Shown: piece by piece, positions 53,579 through 64,000 of the stretch
Layout of the letters: each line of letters starts with the position of its first letter
How positions within the stretch are numbered: position 1 is the stretch's first letter
Assembly: GCF_028640845.1 (NCBI RefSeq)
Contig: NC_080540.1
Location: forward strand, 152,651,920-152,715,919
Reading direction: 5' to 3'
DNA: 64,000 nucleotides
From: Ahaetulla prasina
Taxonomy: Eukaryota; Chordata; Lepidosauria; Squamata; Colubridae
Notes under the pieces: model-generated
Database searches by the model: none
Seen by the model: the letters and a program-made list of their open reading frames with translations, nothing else
Told to the model about the DNA's origin: nothing
Position numbers and translations under genes: made by a program

Positions 53579-53766
53579 CTTTGCTCTGTCAGTTTTGGTG
53601 GCAGAGTTTAGTTTTTCCCCGCCTTAGTAATTCCTTGATTAGGGTATTGTTTTCTGCTTGCTTGCTTGTCTATTCCATAGTTTGTTTCCTTGGTAGTTTT
53701 TCTATTAAGGCATTGTTTTCTCCCTGGTTGTTTGTCAGGTGTTAATCCCTACTTATCTGGATATAC

Positions 53767-54011
53767 AGTAGCAATAGCAATAGCACTTAGACTTACATAC
53801 CGCTTCATAGTGCTTTACAGCCCTCTCTAAGCGGTTTACAGAATCAGCCTATTGCCCCCAACAATCTGGGTCCTCATTTTACCCACCTTGGAAGGATGGA
53901 AGGCTGAGTCAACCTTGAACCGGTGAGATTTGAACTGCCGAACTGCAGCTAGCAGTCAGCTTAAGTAGCCTGCTGTACTGCACTCTAACCACTGTGCCAT
54001 CTCGGCTCTAT
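53767..54011 (-). mobile_element. tRNA-derived SINE (family G)
   Basis: Minus-strand head GAGCCGAGATGGCACAGTGG, TTAGAGTGCAGTACAGCAGG, B box AGTTCAAATCTCACCGG, body and the GTAAACCGCTTAGAGAGGGC end. Well preserved, with an (AGCAAT)n remnant of its tail at 53767-53785. Confidence 0.88.
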
Positions 54012-54745
54012 AAAATGCTGAAGATGTATTCTAATCCATAGCCTCACTGCCAGAACAAACTACTGTATAGAAATGGAAAGCAAACCCCAGACTCACTAGA
54101 CTGATGATGTTAACCTAGTCAGATAATGTGTCGTGTCCCACTCCTCCACTGATGGCCGGGTCAGGGAAATCCGAATCAGGTGTGCCTCTGCAGCTCTGCC
54201 AAAGTCCTAGCAAAGTCCTCAGGGCAGGCAGGAGACCAGAAAGTGACTTCAGCAAGATATGTTTAGACTTTGCCTGAGTCAGAGAATGCCAGAAAGCAGA
54301 TCCTTTATATAGGCCATGGGGTGTGGCTCCATGACTCAGCACTTATCCAGGTCTGCCCCTCCCTTCCTTCTGTTGCCTCCGCCTATCAAGTCTTCTGACG
54401 CGGGGGTCACTCCAGTCGGCAGCTGTTGGCAATTGACCTCCCTCAGGCTCACATGTTGTGGAGGAGGGGGAGGGGTCTAGTTGCTCCGTTTGCCTGGGCA
54501 TGGAGCCAGAGCTGGGGGCTGGAGGTATTTCTTCTTCTTCAGCCTGTCTGGGCATGGAGCCAGGGCTGAGGCATACTAGAACATTCCTCCGTGTTCGGAA
54601 GCAGATAAGAAGACCCCGGCTGAGGTGAGATTGGACGAGACACAACATAATGAAACATCTGCAAGAAAACCATCAAGCTCAGAGAGCACCAAGGACTCCA
54701 CATTTCAAGCCTGAACTATATATATTTTCTTCTCTGAGAGCCCAA
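54012..54745 (+). mobile_element. Penelope-like end, split by a solo LTR
   Basis: Plus strand: CTGATGATGTTAACCTAGTC (54101-54120) up to 54128, then after the LTR ATGAAACATCTGCAAGAAAA, CATCAAGCTCAGAGAGCACC and GGACTCCACATTTCAAGCC. It is the best-preserved hammerhead-like core of the four copies (CTGATGA and GAAAC both intact). The LTR 54129-54647 lies inside what would be stem II. Confidence 0.5.
54129..54647 (-). mobile_element. Solo LTR (519 bp) with 5-bp TSD
   Basis: TGTCGTGTCCCACTCC ... GACGAGACACAACA, TG...CA termini, flanked by the exact 5-bp repeat TAATG (54124-54128 and 54648-54652). On the minus strand a TATA-like CTATATAAAGG at 54302-54312 sits just after the block GAGTCATGGAGCCAC, shared with the 46 kb LTR. 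No internal region and no primer-binding site. Confidence 0.88.
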
Positions 54746-54749
54746 TCTG

Positions 54750-55439
54750 CTTCTGAACTGTGACCACTGCAAATAAAGAACCTTCTATTAACAAGGCAGT
54801 TGCAACTATGCTTGTTTCAATATTATAAAAGTTATTTGCGGAAATGTAAGCTGTGGGAAAAGTACCATTCAAACCAATGTACATCAATTAAATATGTGCC
54901 AGACCATCTTGAAAAGTTATCACTATGTACCAGAGTGCTGTTTTTGTTATTAGTTACCAAGAGGAAGCTATTCTGAATTTGTATCTCTCTTAGTTCAGTT
55001 TTAAATCCCAATTTAGTAACAGTGTACTATCTAAAAAGTAACCTGTGCAGGAGAAATATATGCTTAGAGAAGATTATTTTCTGGTGTCTGTTTGGGTCTT
55101 GGAGGAGTATAATTGCTATTTTTGAAATTATAATCCTTGAGAATCAATTTGATACATGAATAAAGTGATAAATAAGCAAATGCAATAGCCTTTTATTCTA
55201 CATTGGAATCCATAGAAGTAATTTTTTTGGACGGATGTGGTAAACAGCTGTTCACAATCATGACAGTTAATTGTGGAATTTCCAGAGAGGAAATATTGTG
55301 ACCTGGAAATGGGTTGCAAAAGTGGCCTCGGGTGACCCGATGGTTTAAGCAGCAATTCTGCAACCCTACTTCCTTGGGGAGAATCAGTAGTTAATAGGGC
55401 TTTGTAGGAGAATAGCAAGCAGGGTTGCGGGCGATGGAG
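54750..55439. other. Anonymous sequence
   Basis: No element or gene recognised. Confidence 0.5.
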
Positions 55440-55473
55440 TTAAATGCTTCATCAGCTTAGGGTCCTTATGATG

Positions 55474-56060
55474 TCACAAAGTCCAACCTCTCTTGAATTC
55501 CCTTAGTTTGACTGATGCTGATGCTGGTGATGCTGATGATGGTGATGATGATAATGATATCCATCCTGTCTGTCTCTTGGTGATTCTGTGGGCCAGGTCT
55601 CTCCACATCTTCCAATCCTGCACTACTTCTCTGAGTTGTTCTATGCTCTGGTTGGTGTCAGCTTTGATGGTGTCACTGTTTTCTTTGGTGGCCTGGTTTC
55701 CTTTAATCATATTATGTTTCCTTCCAAACATAACTGCTTTCTCCAGTGGATTCCCCTGCATGGCATAGCCAAAATAAGTGAGGCGTAGTTTGTGATTTTG
55801 CATTCCAGTGACTTGCCTGGTGTTACGTGCTTCACTCCTTGCTTGTTAGTCACCTTTGCTATCCAAGGAATGAGCAGGAGCCTTCTCTAGCACAATAGCT
55901 CAAATGAATGGATTTTCTTTCTGTCTTGTTTTTTAATTTAGTTTAATTTGAACTTTAGTTGATTAGATTCTTATGTATAAACTTGAATGAATCTTTTGTA
56001 CCGCAGCCTTATGAATGGTCTCTATCCTCTGCACTTGACAGGCTGCTTGTTTATTGTGAA
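55474..56060 (-). pseudogene. Bov-B/RTE-like LINE ORF, C-terminal part
   Basis: The minus frame 55474-55803 reads KLRLTYFGYAMQGNPLEKAV, MFGRKHNMIKGN, DTIKADTNQSIEQLREVVQD and WKMWRDLAHRITKRQTGW. This parallels the end of the Bov-B ORF (the LRYFGH...LEK...GK stretch, a D(S/T)...L..LV.DR..WR segment and the terminal K-SRT). Further 5' sequence to about 56060 also resembles the Bov-B region with broken frames. A (GATGAT)n-like tract (55507-55558) follows the C-terminus. Confidence 0.7.
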
Positions 56061-56084
56061 CACATAGCCTACCAATAGCCTCCC

Positions 56085-56520
56085 ACCGACCCCGTGAGCT
56101 CCCATAGGGAGGGTCTCCTCAGGGTGCCGTCAGTCAAACAATGTCGACTGGCGACTCCCGGGGGGAGGGCCTTCTCTGTGGGGGCTCCTGCCCTCTGGAA
56201 CGAGCTGCCTCCAGGGACCTCCAACTCCCTGACCTCCGGACCTTTCGACGTGAGCTAAAGACCTTTTTGTTTCATCACGCAGGGCTGTCTTAATGTTTTT
56301 ATCGTGGGTTTTATTATAGTTTTAGTCAGTTTCGGCCTAATTGAATTAGCTTTTTAAAATGTTTTTAATTTTTGTGAGATTTGTCTTTTATTTGGCTGTA
56401 AACTGCCCTGAGTCCTTCGGGAGAAGGGTGGTATATAAATTGAATAAATAAATTCAATCCTGAGTCCTTCGGGAGAAGGGTGGTATATAAATTGAATAAA
56501 TAAATAAATAAATAAATAAA
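56085..56520 (+). mobile_element. L2-like LINE (family C) 3' end with doubled tail
   Basis: GAGGGTCTCCTCAGGGTGCC, FSVGAPALWNELP-type codons (TCTGTGGGGGCTCCTGCCCT), UTR, then TCCTGAGTCCTTCGGGAGAA. The terminal hairpin TCCTTCGGGAGAAGGGTGG and following TATATAAATTGAATAAATAA occur twice in tandem, at about 56412 and 56463. Confidence 0.87.
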
Positions 56521-56523
56521 CAA

Positions 56524-56632
56524 ACACAGAATAACAGAGTTGGAAGGGACCTTGGAGGTCTTCTAGTCCAACCCCCTGCTCAAGTAAGAAATCGTATACC
56601 ATTTCAGACCAATGGTTGTCCAATCTCTTCAC
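56524..56632 (-). mobile_element. CR1 LINE 3' end
   Basis: AACAGAGTTGGAAGGGACCT, TGGAGGTCTTCTAGTCCAAC, CCATTTCAGACCAATGGTTG. Minus orientation, truncated. It abuts the L2-like tail. Confidence 0.85.
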
Positions 56633-56939
56633 ATTCAAAGCTTGGGAAGGATGAAACAGTCAGAGCAATATGGCTTTTCTTCTATGGTGCAACATCCATA
56701 AATCAATATGCCTGGTTCTATGATGAGGTGCCTGTCACAACTGATCTCTGTGCCTCCAATTCAGCATTTGGCTAATGCATTTCTAAAGATCCACCCAGAC
56801 TTTCTAGGCAATCTCATTCAATGTCTGAGGATAAAATCTTTAAAAACACCCAGAGGGCAATCTACATAGTCTTCCTTTGGTGATATGGAGGATTTATTCT
56901 TCCTGATTTGCATGTTTATGGGAAAGCATCATCTCTGAT
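56633..56939. other. Anonymous sequence
   Basis: No element or gene recognised. Confidence 0.5.
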
Positions 56940-57143
56940 TGGAATAGAATAGAATAGAATAGAATAGAATAGAATAGAATAGAATAGAATAGAATAGAAT
57001 AGAATAGAAGAGTAGAGTAGAGTAGAGTAGAGTAGAGTAGAGTAGAGTAGAGTAGAGTAGAGTAGAGTAGAGAAGCATAGCATAGCATAGCATAGCATAG
57101 CATAGCATAGCATAGCATAGCATAGCATAGCATAGCATAGCAT
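56940..57143. repeat. Three-block pentanucleotide array, CR1 tail
   Basis: (GAATA)n at 56940-57008, (GAGTA)n at 57009-57070, (GCATA)n at 57075-57143, contiguous with the CR1 3' end that follows. All three minus frames are open and give MLCYA/LLYST repeats; not genes. Confidence 0.95.
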
Positions 57144-57368
57144 AGAATAACAGAGTTGGAAGGGATCTTGGAGGTCTTCTAGTCCAAACCCCTGTTTAGA
57201 TAGGAAACCCTACACCAAATCAGACAAATGGTTATCCAACCTCTTCTTAAAAATTTCCAGTGTTGGAGCATTCACAACTTCTGCAGGCAAGTTGTTTCAC
57301 TGATTAATTGTTCTAACTGTCAGGAAATTTCTCCTTAGTTCTAAGTTTGCTTCTCTCCTTGATTAGTT
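57144..57368 (-). mobile_element. CR1 LINE 3' end with pentanucleotide tail
   Basis: AACAGAGTTGGAAGGGATCT, ATTTCCAGTGTTGGAGCATT, ACAACTTCTGCAGGCAAGTT, TTGTTCTAACTGTCAGGAAA. Same text, inverted, as 28540-28750. Tail expanded into the array at 56940-57143. Confidence 0.9.
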
Positions 57369-59033
57369 TTCACCTATTGTAAAGAATTGCAAAGAATGGA
57401 ACTGGAACTATTTTCTGTCCAACACAAGAAAATGCAACCTTTGGGATTCCAAAAGCTAAGCAGCTATTGTCTGGCAGGGCTTCATGGAACTGCACCAACT
57501 AGAGTGGATGTAACATACAAGGTAAAACTAAGTACATACCTGAATGCATGCTTAAAGAAACACAAATCCTTCTCTCTCCCTTCCCCCCTCCACATGTATA
57601 CATGAATTGCTGATTGTATACACTAGCCAACTGATAAAATATTAAAATTATGCTTGAGGTTAGTTTTGAGAAATTTAAAGGAAATTAGACTAATTATGAA
57701 GGATATTCTTCACTATTAGCATGTTCCTGAGGCTATTCTTGTGATAGGTAGAGCTACGCCCTCAAAGGGTTGTGATGGAGGGAGTAGTATTGTCTCCAAC
57801 AACTTCTTCCATGGGAGTATTTACCAAACTGTCCTAATCAATTATTTCTTTCTATGGTGTCTAGGATCTGCTCTTTCTAGTTTGAGTTGGGTTTGTTTGT
57901 TTTTTTGAAGTCTTGTGGGACAGAGCGAGACAAGTCATATTCCTAATCCATCACAGTATTCTAAATTCAATTGGAAGCATTTTATTGCTCCTAGTACCAT
58001 TTATACTAGAACGCTTCCAGACAAATGATAAAAACATCAAGTATCATGCAACAGTACAAGGTGCACAGATATAAATTAAATTCCAGAACAGTTTCAACAG
58101 TTGGTTTTTATCCTCTTGACTGCAAAATCAGTTCTCCAATTCTCAGCATACCAGATGCCATTATACTCTTAGCCAAAATAGACTCAGCTATCTCGTTTAG
58201 TGATGTGAATCAGAAAATTGAGTCTGCAAATATCAGGAAAATTTGATCTGTTCAGTATTTAGTTCCAGATAAATGTTGTGCTAATCACTCCAGGAAGTTA
58301 AAGGACAAAAAAAAGAAGAACATCAGAGGTCAACATTTTTTTAAACACTGTCTACCAATTTTGGGAGGTGGGGGGAAGGAGGCAAATCTCAATTTTCACA
58401 ATGAATGTGTGTAATATTGGCAATTTATGCCTGAATCCAGAATATTTTAGCATTCATGTCTGGATCACTGCAGACTTTCAACCTCTCATATGAAGTCTTT
58501 TGAGATTTCTACATTCTCAGGCAAGATTTTGTGAGATTTCATAACAGTGCTAACTCACAAGACAGTCTCATGAGAATGTAATAACTTTTACACTTTTTAA
58601 AAATAAAGTGTGTTTGATTTTGGTTTATGGTATCTAAATGTATCAAAGATGCTGCCATGTATTTATATCTATGCCATAAGCAGCCTGTAAGCTACCTGCT
58701 GCTGTTTTCCAGCAAGGAAGGATAAAACTAAGACACAATAAGGTCTTCAAGAGTAACATCATTGTGAACAACAAAACAATTTACCTTTTACTTTATCAAT
58801 ATTCCTCTTTACTCCTTCACTGATTTGAAAATTAAGTCTAAACTAAACTATTTTGATCCTAGAGTCCCTAAGCCAAAGAAATGCCTTGAATTTATAGGCT
58901 ACCAGTACTTAACAAAAAAAAAAAAAAATCTTAAAGAGACAGCGACAAGCTCTTTTCATAATTCTGGCAAAAAAACCTGCACTGAACTCAACATGAAAAG
59001 CATATTTATTTTTTCTTTGTTGTAGTGCTAAAT
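57369..59033. other. Anonymous sequence
   Basis: About 1.66 kb with no recognised element or gene. Confidence 0.5.
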
Positions 59034-59538
59034 TACCGTATTTTTCAGAGTATAATATGCACTTATTCCCCCCTAAAAGAGGGTGGAAATGTTGGTGTGT
59101 CTTATACACCAAATACAGCCATTTTTGGCTTCCCAAAGCCCTGCTCTGCTCATTCCATTTTTGCAAAAAACGGGTATGCAGAGACTTTGGGTGGCCTATG
59201 GAGTGCTCCTGGGGGCTGGGGACAGCAAAAATGCCCCCATTTTTGCAAAAAAATGGGCCTGTTTTTCCCCCATTTTTCACAAAAATGGGCCTGTGTTTTT
59301 GCCTTCCCCCAGTCCCCAGGAGCACTCTGCAGACCTCCCAAACCCTCTGCATGCCCTGTTTTTAGCAAAAACAGGCAAAAAGTGGGCCCGTTTTTGCAAA
59401 AAACGGGTCATGCAGAGGTTTTGGGAGGCCTCCAGAGTGCTCCTGGGGGTAGGGGAAGGCAAAAACATTTTTTTTTTCTTACTTACCTCTTCGAAATCTT
59501 GGTGTACCAGTGCATCTTATAGTCCGAAAAATATGTTA
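59034..59538. mobile_element. TIR DNA element with inverted GC-rich core
   Basis: Ends TACCGTATTTTTCAGAGTAT and CTTATAGTCCGAAAAATATG are inverted, with TA edges, as in 32675-33206. The core carries repeated TTTTTGCAAAAAACGGG and CCCCAGGAGCACTC phrases and their inverses. It supports long artefactual frames on both strands (up to 199 codons). No transposase domain. Confidence 0.75.
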
Positions 59539-60140
59539 TGTGTAGCGGTTCTGGAACCAAGCTTTTTATATGCAACAGATGATAAAGTAAGCACCATGGA
59601 CAGCTACCAATTCTCATATATACAGATGCAATGTAGGAATCCCAATTCTAGAAACAGTTGTCTAAGTCTAGAAAGTATTTGATTATTTAAAGTAGCCCAT
59701 TAAAATAAACCAATGGTTTAAAGCATGCTACTTAAGTTGAGACAGATGTTTGATGTCTATAATTCCCCTACTAGTGGTTCAGCTATATTAACATTACCTA
59801 TGGTAAAGAAGGTCCTAAAATATTTTTTCCATCTATGGGAATTAGTTGTTATGCTTTATAGTGTATGTTATGGCGAGAAGTCAAATTATATTGACATCAT
59901 CATGGGATCATATCAAACAAGCTTCACTCTGGAATCAATCTATTCACATATTAGCTGTGCTTAACTGTGACTCTCAATCAAGTCAGGTAAAAACCTAACA
60001 GATGCATTTGTACAATGCTAAATCTGGCTAGATAATGCAGTGTGGTTCATGGTTAATTTGGGATCAGTGAATTGAGTAAACCCAGATACTGAATTAATTC
60101 TTAATCAGTGAAGTGTTGAGTGGATCCATAAGATGATAAG
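59539..60140. other. Anonymous sequence
   Basis: No element or gene recognised. Confidence 0.5.
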
Positions 60141-60141
60141 A

Positions 60142-60542
60142 CTACAACTAGTCCTCAACTTACAACAGTTCATTTAGTGACTGTTCAAAGTTACAACATC
60201 ACTGGAAAAAGTGACTTACGACCATTTTTCACAGTTACAACCTTTACAGTATCCCCATGGTTACATGATCAAAATTTGGATGCTTGGCAACTGACTCACA
60301 TTTATGAAGGCTGCAGTATCCCAGGGTCATGTGATCTCTTTTTGTGACCTTCTGACAAGCCAAGTCAATGGGGAATCCAAATTCACTTAACAACAGTGTT
60401 ATTAACTTATCAACCACAGTGATTCACTTAATGACTGTGGCAAGAAAAGTCATAAAATAGGGCAAAGCTCACTTAACAAGTGTCACACTTAACAACAGAA
60501 ATGTTGGGCTCAGTTGTGGCCATAAATTGAGGACTACTTGTA
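60142..60542. mobile_element. TIR DNA element (GTCCTCAACTTA family), full length
   Basis: Left end TACAACTAGTCCTCAACTTA and right end TTGAGGACTACTTGTA are inverted with TA at both edges. The interior has CAGTTACAACCTTTACAGTA, GTTACATGATCAAAATTTGG, GGGTCATGTGATCTC and ACTTAACAACAGTG, shared (inverted) with 42290-42658 and 36793-37062. Best reference copy of the family here. Confidence 0.8.
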
Positions 60543-62063
60543 CCCTTTCCTCACTCAATTAACACACTTGCTCCTTACAAGTAGGCATGGTGTTACAGGG
60601 CACAATTGTGCATGATCTGTAACATGCAGGGCTTATAAGCTGCTACCATCAGTCCCAAAAATGCTTTACATTAAGTGTAATAGATAAAAGAACAGTGTAA
60701 TTTCATGTAATCAAGTGCGCATGTGTATAGGAGTGAATATATTGGTGTGTTTTAATGGCATTAAAACCGTAAATCTTCAGAAGCAAATGTTTTCCTCATC
60801 TCTGCTTCTAGCTTGTAATGCAATTTTTAAGCTTTGATTTAGAAGCAAGAGGCGGTAAGCATTTTATTTTATTTTATTTTATTTTTTGGCAATGACAGTA
60901 CAAAATTATAGAAGAAAATGAAAGGATACCATCTTAGTGCTGCTCCTAATGCTGCTTCATGTAATTTTATTTGGTCTTGTAGCTAGGAAATTGTAAACTC
61001 TAGACCTAATGATTTTACTTGGCTTTTCTGCTGTAGAAAAGAAGGAATTGTTTTATAAGCAAAATTAATAAAATGAGCACTATAATTATGAACATGACCC
61101 ATCCAGCCAGGAAAGACTACGGGAGCATCTTCAATGGGACCTATCCTCTCCATATAAACCCAACTACTGATGCTGAGCATTGGCCATCACCAGTCTCTTT
61201 GTTCTTTAGATGGCCACTTAAAGCCCTTCACAGATGGAGAATCGTGGACTTTGGCCTGGAGTTCAGCCTTTGAAATTCCACTCAATCTAAAATGGCACCG
61301 CACTCCATATGTGGGGTGTATCTAATGGATGTAACTGGTGAACTCACTCAGAAGTATTTTATGGAACAAGCTATCATTCAAGGTTCAGAAGCTCTGATCA
61401 CTTTTCGTTTTTAGGAAAGACTGTCCTTCTCCACTGGGTTTTGCTTTCACCAGTTTCCCCCCACCCCACTTGACTTTAGCTGTTTTAATTAACGCTATAA
61501 CTATGTTATTTATTTTCTGACTTTTTTTACAGTTATTTTTAGACGATCATAAGCTGCCTAGAATTTATACATTCTGCAAGGCAGAAATAATGAAATAAAT
61601 AGATGAATATTTCATCAGAACAAGCAATGTCTTCCTAGCAAAATCAGCTTTTAATTAGGGCTTTGTATTCCTTTGAAGGCTAACCAAGGTTTTGTTACCC
61701 TGAAGGGCAGAAAGCTTTGAGTGATTAATCCCACCATTTCAAACTCTTCTTTTCTTTCAGTCTTTTCTCAGCTCAAGAATTCTTCTCCTAGAGGGAAAAG
61801 CCTGGGAGAAGACAAGTGGCTTGTCTAAAAGACTCTAGTTGCTCAGAGGGCTCCAGATGGAGTAGCCCAACATGATCAACATCTAGGTTGGAACTCAAAA
61901 CTTCAAGCCTTATGCCATTTATCTTTCTGATTCAGATCATTCCCTCTTCTTCTTGCCTATATTAAGATATTATTTTGATATTACAGTCAGGGCCACCCAT
62001 AGACCTATTGACATATCACAGGCTCACTAGCTTTTGAGGTACCTATGCTACAGCTTAGCCATC
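60543..62063. other. Anonymous sequence
   Basis: About 1.5 kb with no recognised element or gene apart from a short (TTTTA)n at 60862-60886. Confidence 0.5.
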
Positions 62064-62071
62064 TATTAGAT

Positions 62072-62170
62072 CAGGGGTCTCCAACCGTGGTCCCTTTAAG
62101 CAATGCTGGCTGAGGAACTCTGGGAGTTGAAGTCCACAAGTCTTAAAGGGATCACGGTTGGAGACCCCTG
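62072..62170. mobile_element. hAT MITE (99 bp), perfect 8-bp TSD
   Basis: Starts CAGGGGTCTCCAACCGTGG, ends CACGGTTGGAGACCCCTG, flanked by the exact repeat TATTAGAT (62064-62071 and 62171-62178). The left arm has lost the middle segment that the right arm keeps (TTGAAGTCCACAAGTCTTAA), so the palindrome is asymmetric. Confidence 0.92.
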
Positions 62171-62178
62171 TATTAGAT

Positions 62179-62839
62179 TGTTTATTATTTATTACCTACG
62201 GGATTTTTCCTGAAACTTTGTATTTGATACTATAGTTTCATGTTTTGGTGCGGGAGGATATGTATGTTTGCGGGTGGATGGGAAAAAGAACATGGAATAA
62301 TGTCAAAATCAACACAAAATATATTTTCTAGGTATGAGGAAAAAACTAATAACTTTTATCTTCCTTCCTCACCCCCCACCCCCAGCCAGTTCTTTCATCC
62401 TGGCTTGCTGGTATGATATGTGAGACATGCATCCTTACTTTCTCAACTTCACATAATATAGAAAGAAATCAAGAAATGTAAAAGCACTCAATTCTGATGA
62501 ATGCAAACTATGGAACTACATCGCTCTCTTTTCTATCACATCATATATGAACTGGGAGCTGAAAGCTTTTAATTAAAACCTCACTCAAGCTTGGTTCGGT
62601 TTCTGTCTCCCTTTCCCCTGTGCTCATCCTCCTGATGCCTTTAATTAAGACAAATCTGCCAAAACTACCATTGCTGAAGGGAAGGTCTGGCAAGTGTCAC
62701 TGGGTGCTGTAATAATTTTTGAACTACCACAAGCTGTTTGTAACTGGTTTCCACACCATGGAAGAAATCCCAGGAATCACAATAAACTAGCAAATGGGTG
62801 GAAGAAGTTAATGCTTTGCAATATCAGCATTGGGCAGGA
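62179..62839. other. Anonymous sequence
   Basis: No element or gene recognised. Confidence 0.5.
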
Positions 62840-63065
62840 CAAGAAGGAACGGATGGAAAGTAATCAAGGAGAGAAGCAATCTAGAACGAAGAAGAATTTT
62901 CCTGACAGTTAGAACAATTAATCAGTGGAACGACTTGCCTCCAGAAGTTGTGGGTGCTCCAACGGTGGAGGCTTTTATGAAGAGACTGAGCAACCATTTG
63001 TCTGAAATGGTATAGAGTTTCCTGCCTGAGAAGAGGGTTGGACTAGAAGACCTCCAAGATCCCTT
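62840..63065 (+). mobile_element. CR1 LINE 3' end with pentanucleotide tail
   Basis: LERRRIFLTVRTINQWNDLP, PEVVGAPTVEAFMKRLSNHL are the last CR1 codons, then GAGGGTTGGACTAGAAGACC and TCCCTTCCAACTCTGCTATT. It runs into the array at 63066. Confidence 0.9.
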
Positions 63066-63190
63066 CCAACTCTGCTATTCTATTCTATTCTATTCTATTC
63101 TATTCTATTCTATTCTATTCTATTCTATTCTATTCATCTACTTTACTCTACTCTACTCTACTCTACTCTACTCTACTCTACTCTACTCTA
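63066..63190. repeat. (ATTCT)n then (ACTCT)n array, CR1 tail
   Basis: About 68 bp of ATTCT units, a short CATCTACTTTACTC bridge, then about 50 bp of ACTCT units. Same two unit types, in the same order away from CR1, as two of the three blocks at 56940-57143. Confidence 0.95.
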
Positions 63191-63197
63191 TTTTACA

Positions 63198-63769
63198 TGT
63201 TGTGGCCTGCTGGCAGCAGAGTCGGACAGTGAAGAGGTTGGGGAGGAACATGGGCCAGTCCTGGGGGCTGGGGAAAGCTTGGACAAGGGCTCTGCATCAA
63301 AGGCAGAGAGGGAGCTAGACAGCAGTGAGGCAGAGGAACATCTGGAGCCTGTTCCTAGTATGCACATGCGCAGAGCTGCCAGAAGACAAGAACAACTAAG
63401 AAAGCAGGGTTGACTTGGGAGTAAAGCCAGAGGTGATTGAAGCCTCCCATAGGAAACAAAAGAGAAGCGAACGGGGAGTGGCCTGTTGCAGGAAACCATT
63501 CATTCATTTGGTCGGTTCAAGAGTGGAAAGTTCTGTTTGTGACTCTAAGATTCTCTGTGCCAAGTTTTGCCTTACATTGCATCTGGAAACTAATTATCTG
63601 GCAGCTTATAAGCGAGATAAGGTTTCTGCTGATAAATATTTCTTTGAAAGACTGTTTGCCAAGCCTTGCTGACTGTGAATGAAAGGAATTCATAGTCGTG
63701 TAAATAAAAGGGGTTCTGCTGGGACCAAGACTCTGCTTCATGCTTTTTAAGAAAGCCTAGGTCAGAACA
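63198..63769 (+). mobile_element. Solo LTR (572 bp)
   Basis: TGTTGTGGCCTGCTGGCAGC ... AAAGCCTAGGTCAGAACA, TG...CA termini. Flanks TTACA (63193-63197) and CTACA (63770-63774) match at 4 of 5. A TATA-like CTTATAAGCG at 63605 and an AATAAA at about 63702 fit a plus-oriented LTR. No internal region follows. Short open frames on both strands within it have no support. Confidence 0.75.
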
Positions 63770-63774
63770 CTACA

Positions 63775-64000
63775 GTCATAAGAACTGTAGTGTCTTTCTT
63801 GGACTTCTAATTAGTGTGCAAGGTTAGTCGGTTTTCTTTCTAAGATCAAACCAATTGCCACACCAAGTTGTGTCCAAACGTGATTTTGAATTAAAACATC
63901 ACCGATTTGGCATTCAGGTGTGGAATGATAGGTTATAAGGATATACACCTTCATTTCATTTCCTTCTTTTCATTTCATTTCTTAAAAAAAAAAAAAACCA
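63775..64000. other. Anonymous sequence to the window end
   Basis: No element recognised; TTTCATTTCATTTC-type and A-rich runs at the end. Confidence 0.5.

Noticed and set aside
56894..57143. Minus frames with MLCYA and LLYST repeats
   Set aside because: Pentanucleotide array read in three frames.
59083..59682. 199-codon plus frame and antisense partners
   Set aside because: Generated by the GC-rich inverted core of a TIR element; frames on both strands mirror each other.
63188..63682. Overlapping frames of 81-103 codons on both strands
   Set aside because: All lie in a solo LTR.

Overview
This 64 kb window is vertebrate nuclear DNA with no host gene that can be supported. I infer a squamate reptile, most likely a snake. 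It holds many truncated CR1/L2-type LINEs, classic CR1 3' ends running into long AATAG/AGTAG pentanucleotide arrays, Bov-B/RTE remnants, tRNA-derived SINEs, many short hAT elements with 8-bp target duplications, solo LTRs with 5-bp duplications and abundant tetranucleotide tails. Nothing looks bacterial, viral or plasmid-like. Almost every long open frame is retrotransposon coding sequence or an artefact of a simple repeat.

Layout. 0-8.5 kb: an L2/CR1-group LINE 3' end, a SINE, an ATATT array, two hAT elements, a CR1-like (family B) copy split by an L2 tail, and a 0.55 kb TTCC tract. 8.5-16 kb: mostly anonymous, with a split SINE, an hAT element carrying a 1.8 kb L2 copy and a decayed RTE-like reverse transcriptase. 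16.8-24.4 kb: two minus-strand family B LINEs; one is nearly open across its reverse transcriptase, the other has an L2 copy inserted in its endonuclease region. Next to them are a restriction-like-endonuclease LINE fragment, a minisatellite and a head-to-head pair of Penelope-like, hammerhead-like motifs. 24-35 kb: sparse, with CR1, L2 and family B pieces, a TIR element and several foldbacks, including a perfect 75-bp-arm palindrome at 34.5 kb. 35-44 kb: dense hAT-type DNA elements, hairpin minisatellites, CR1 scraps and an inverted minisatellite pair. 44-50 kb: an L2 copy and a solo LTR inside a rearranged duplication that may be real or an assembly artefact. 50-64 kb: SINEs, a Penelope-like motif split by a solo LTR, a Bov-B/RTE C-terminus, CR1 tails with pentanucleotide arrays, two TIR elements and a terminal solo LTR.

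There is no operon-like cooperation between genes here. The biology is that of mobile elements: nested insertions give relative ages, and the unusual signals are structural (snap-back inverted repeats at LINE 5' junctions, long palindromes, ribozyme-like cores, hairpin minisatellites and a complex duplication). Family names were assigned by reading motifs without a database, so clade-level names (CR1, L2, RTE, hAT, Penelope) are firmer than subfamily names.
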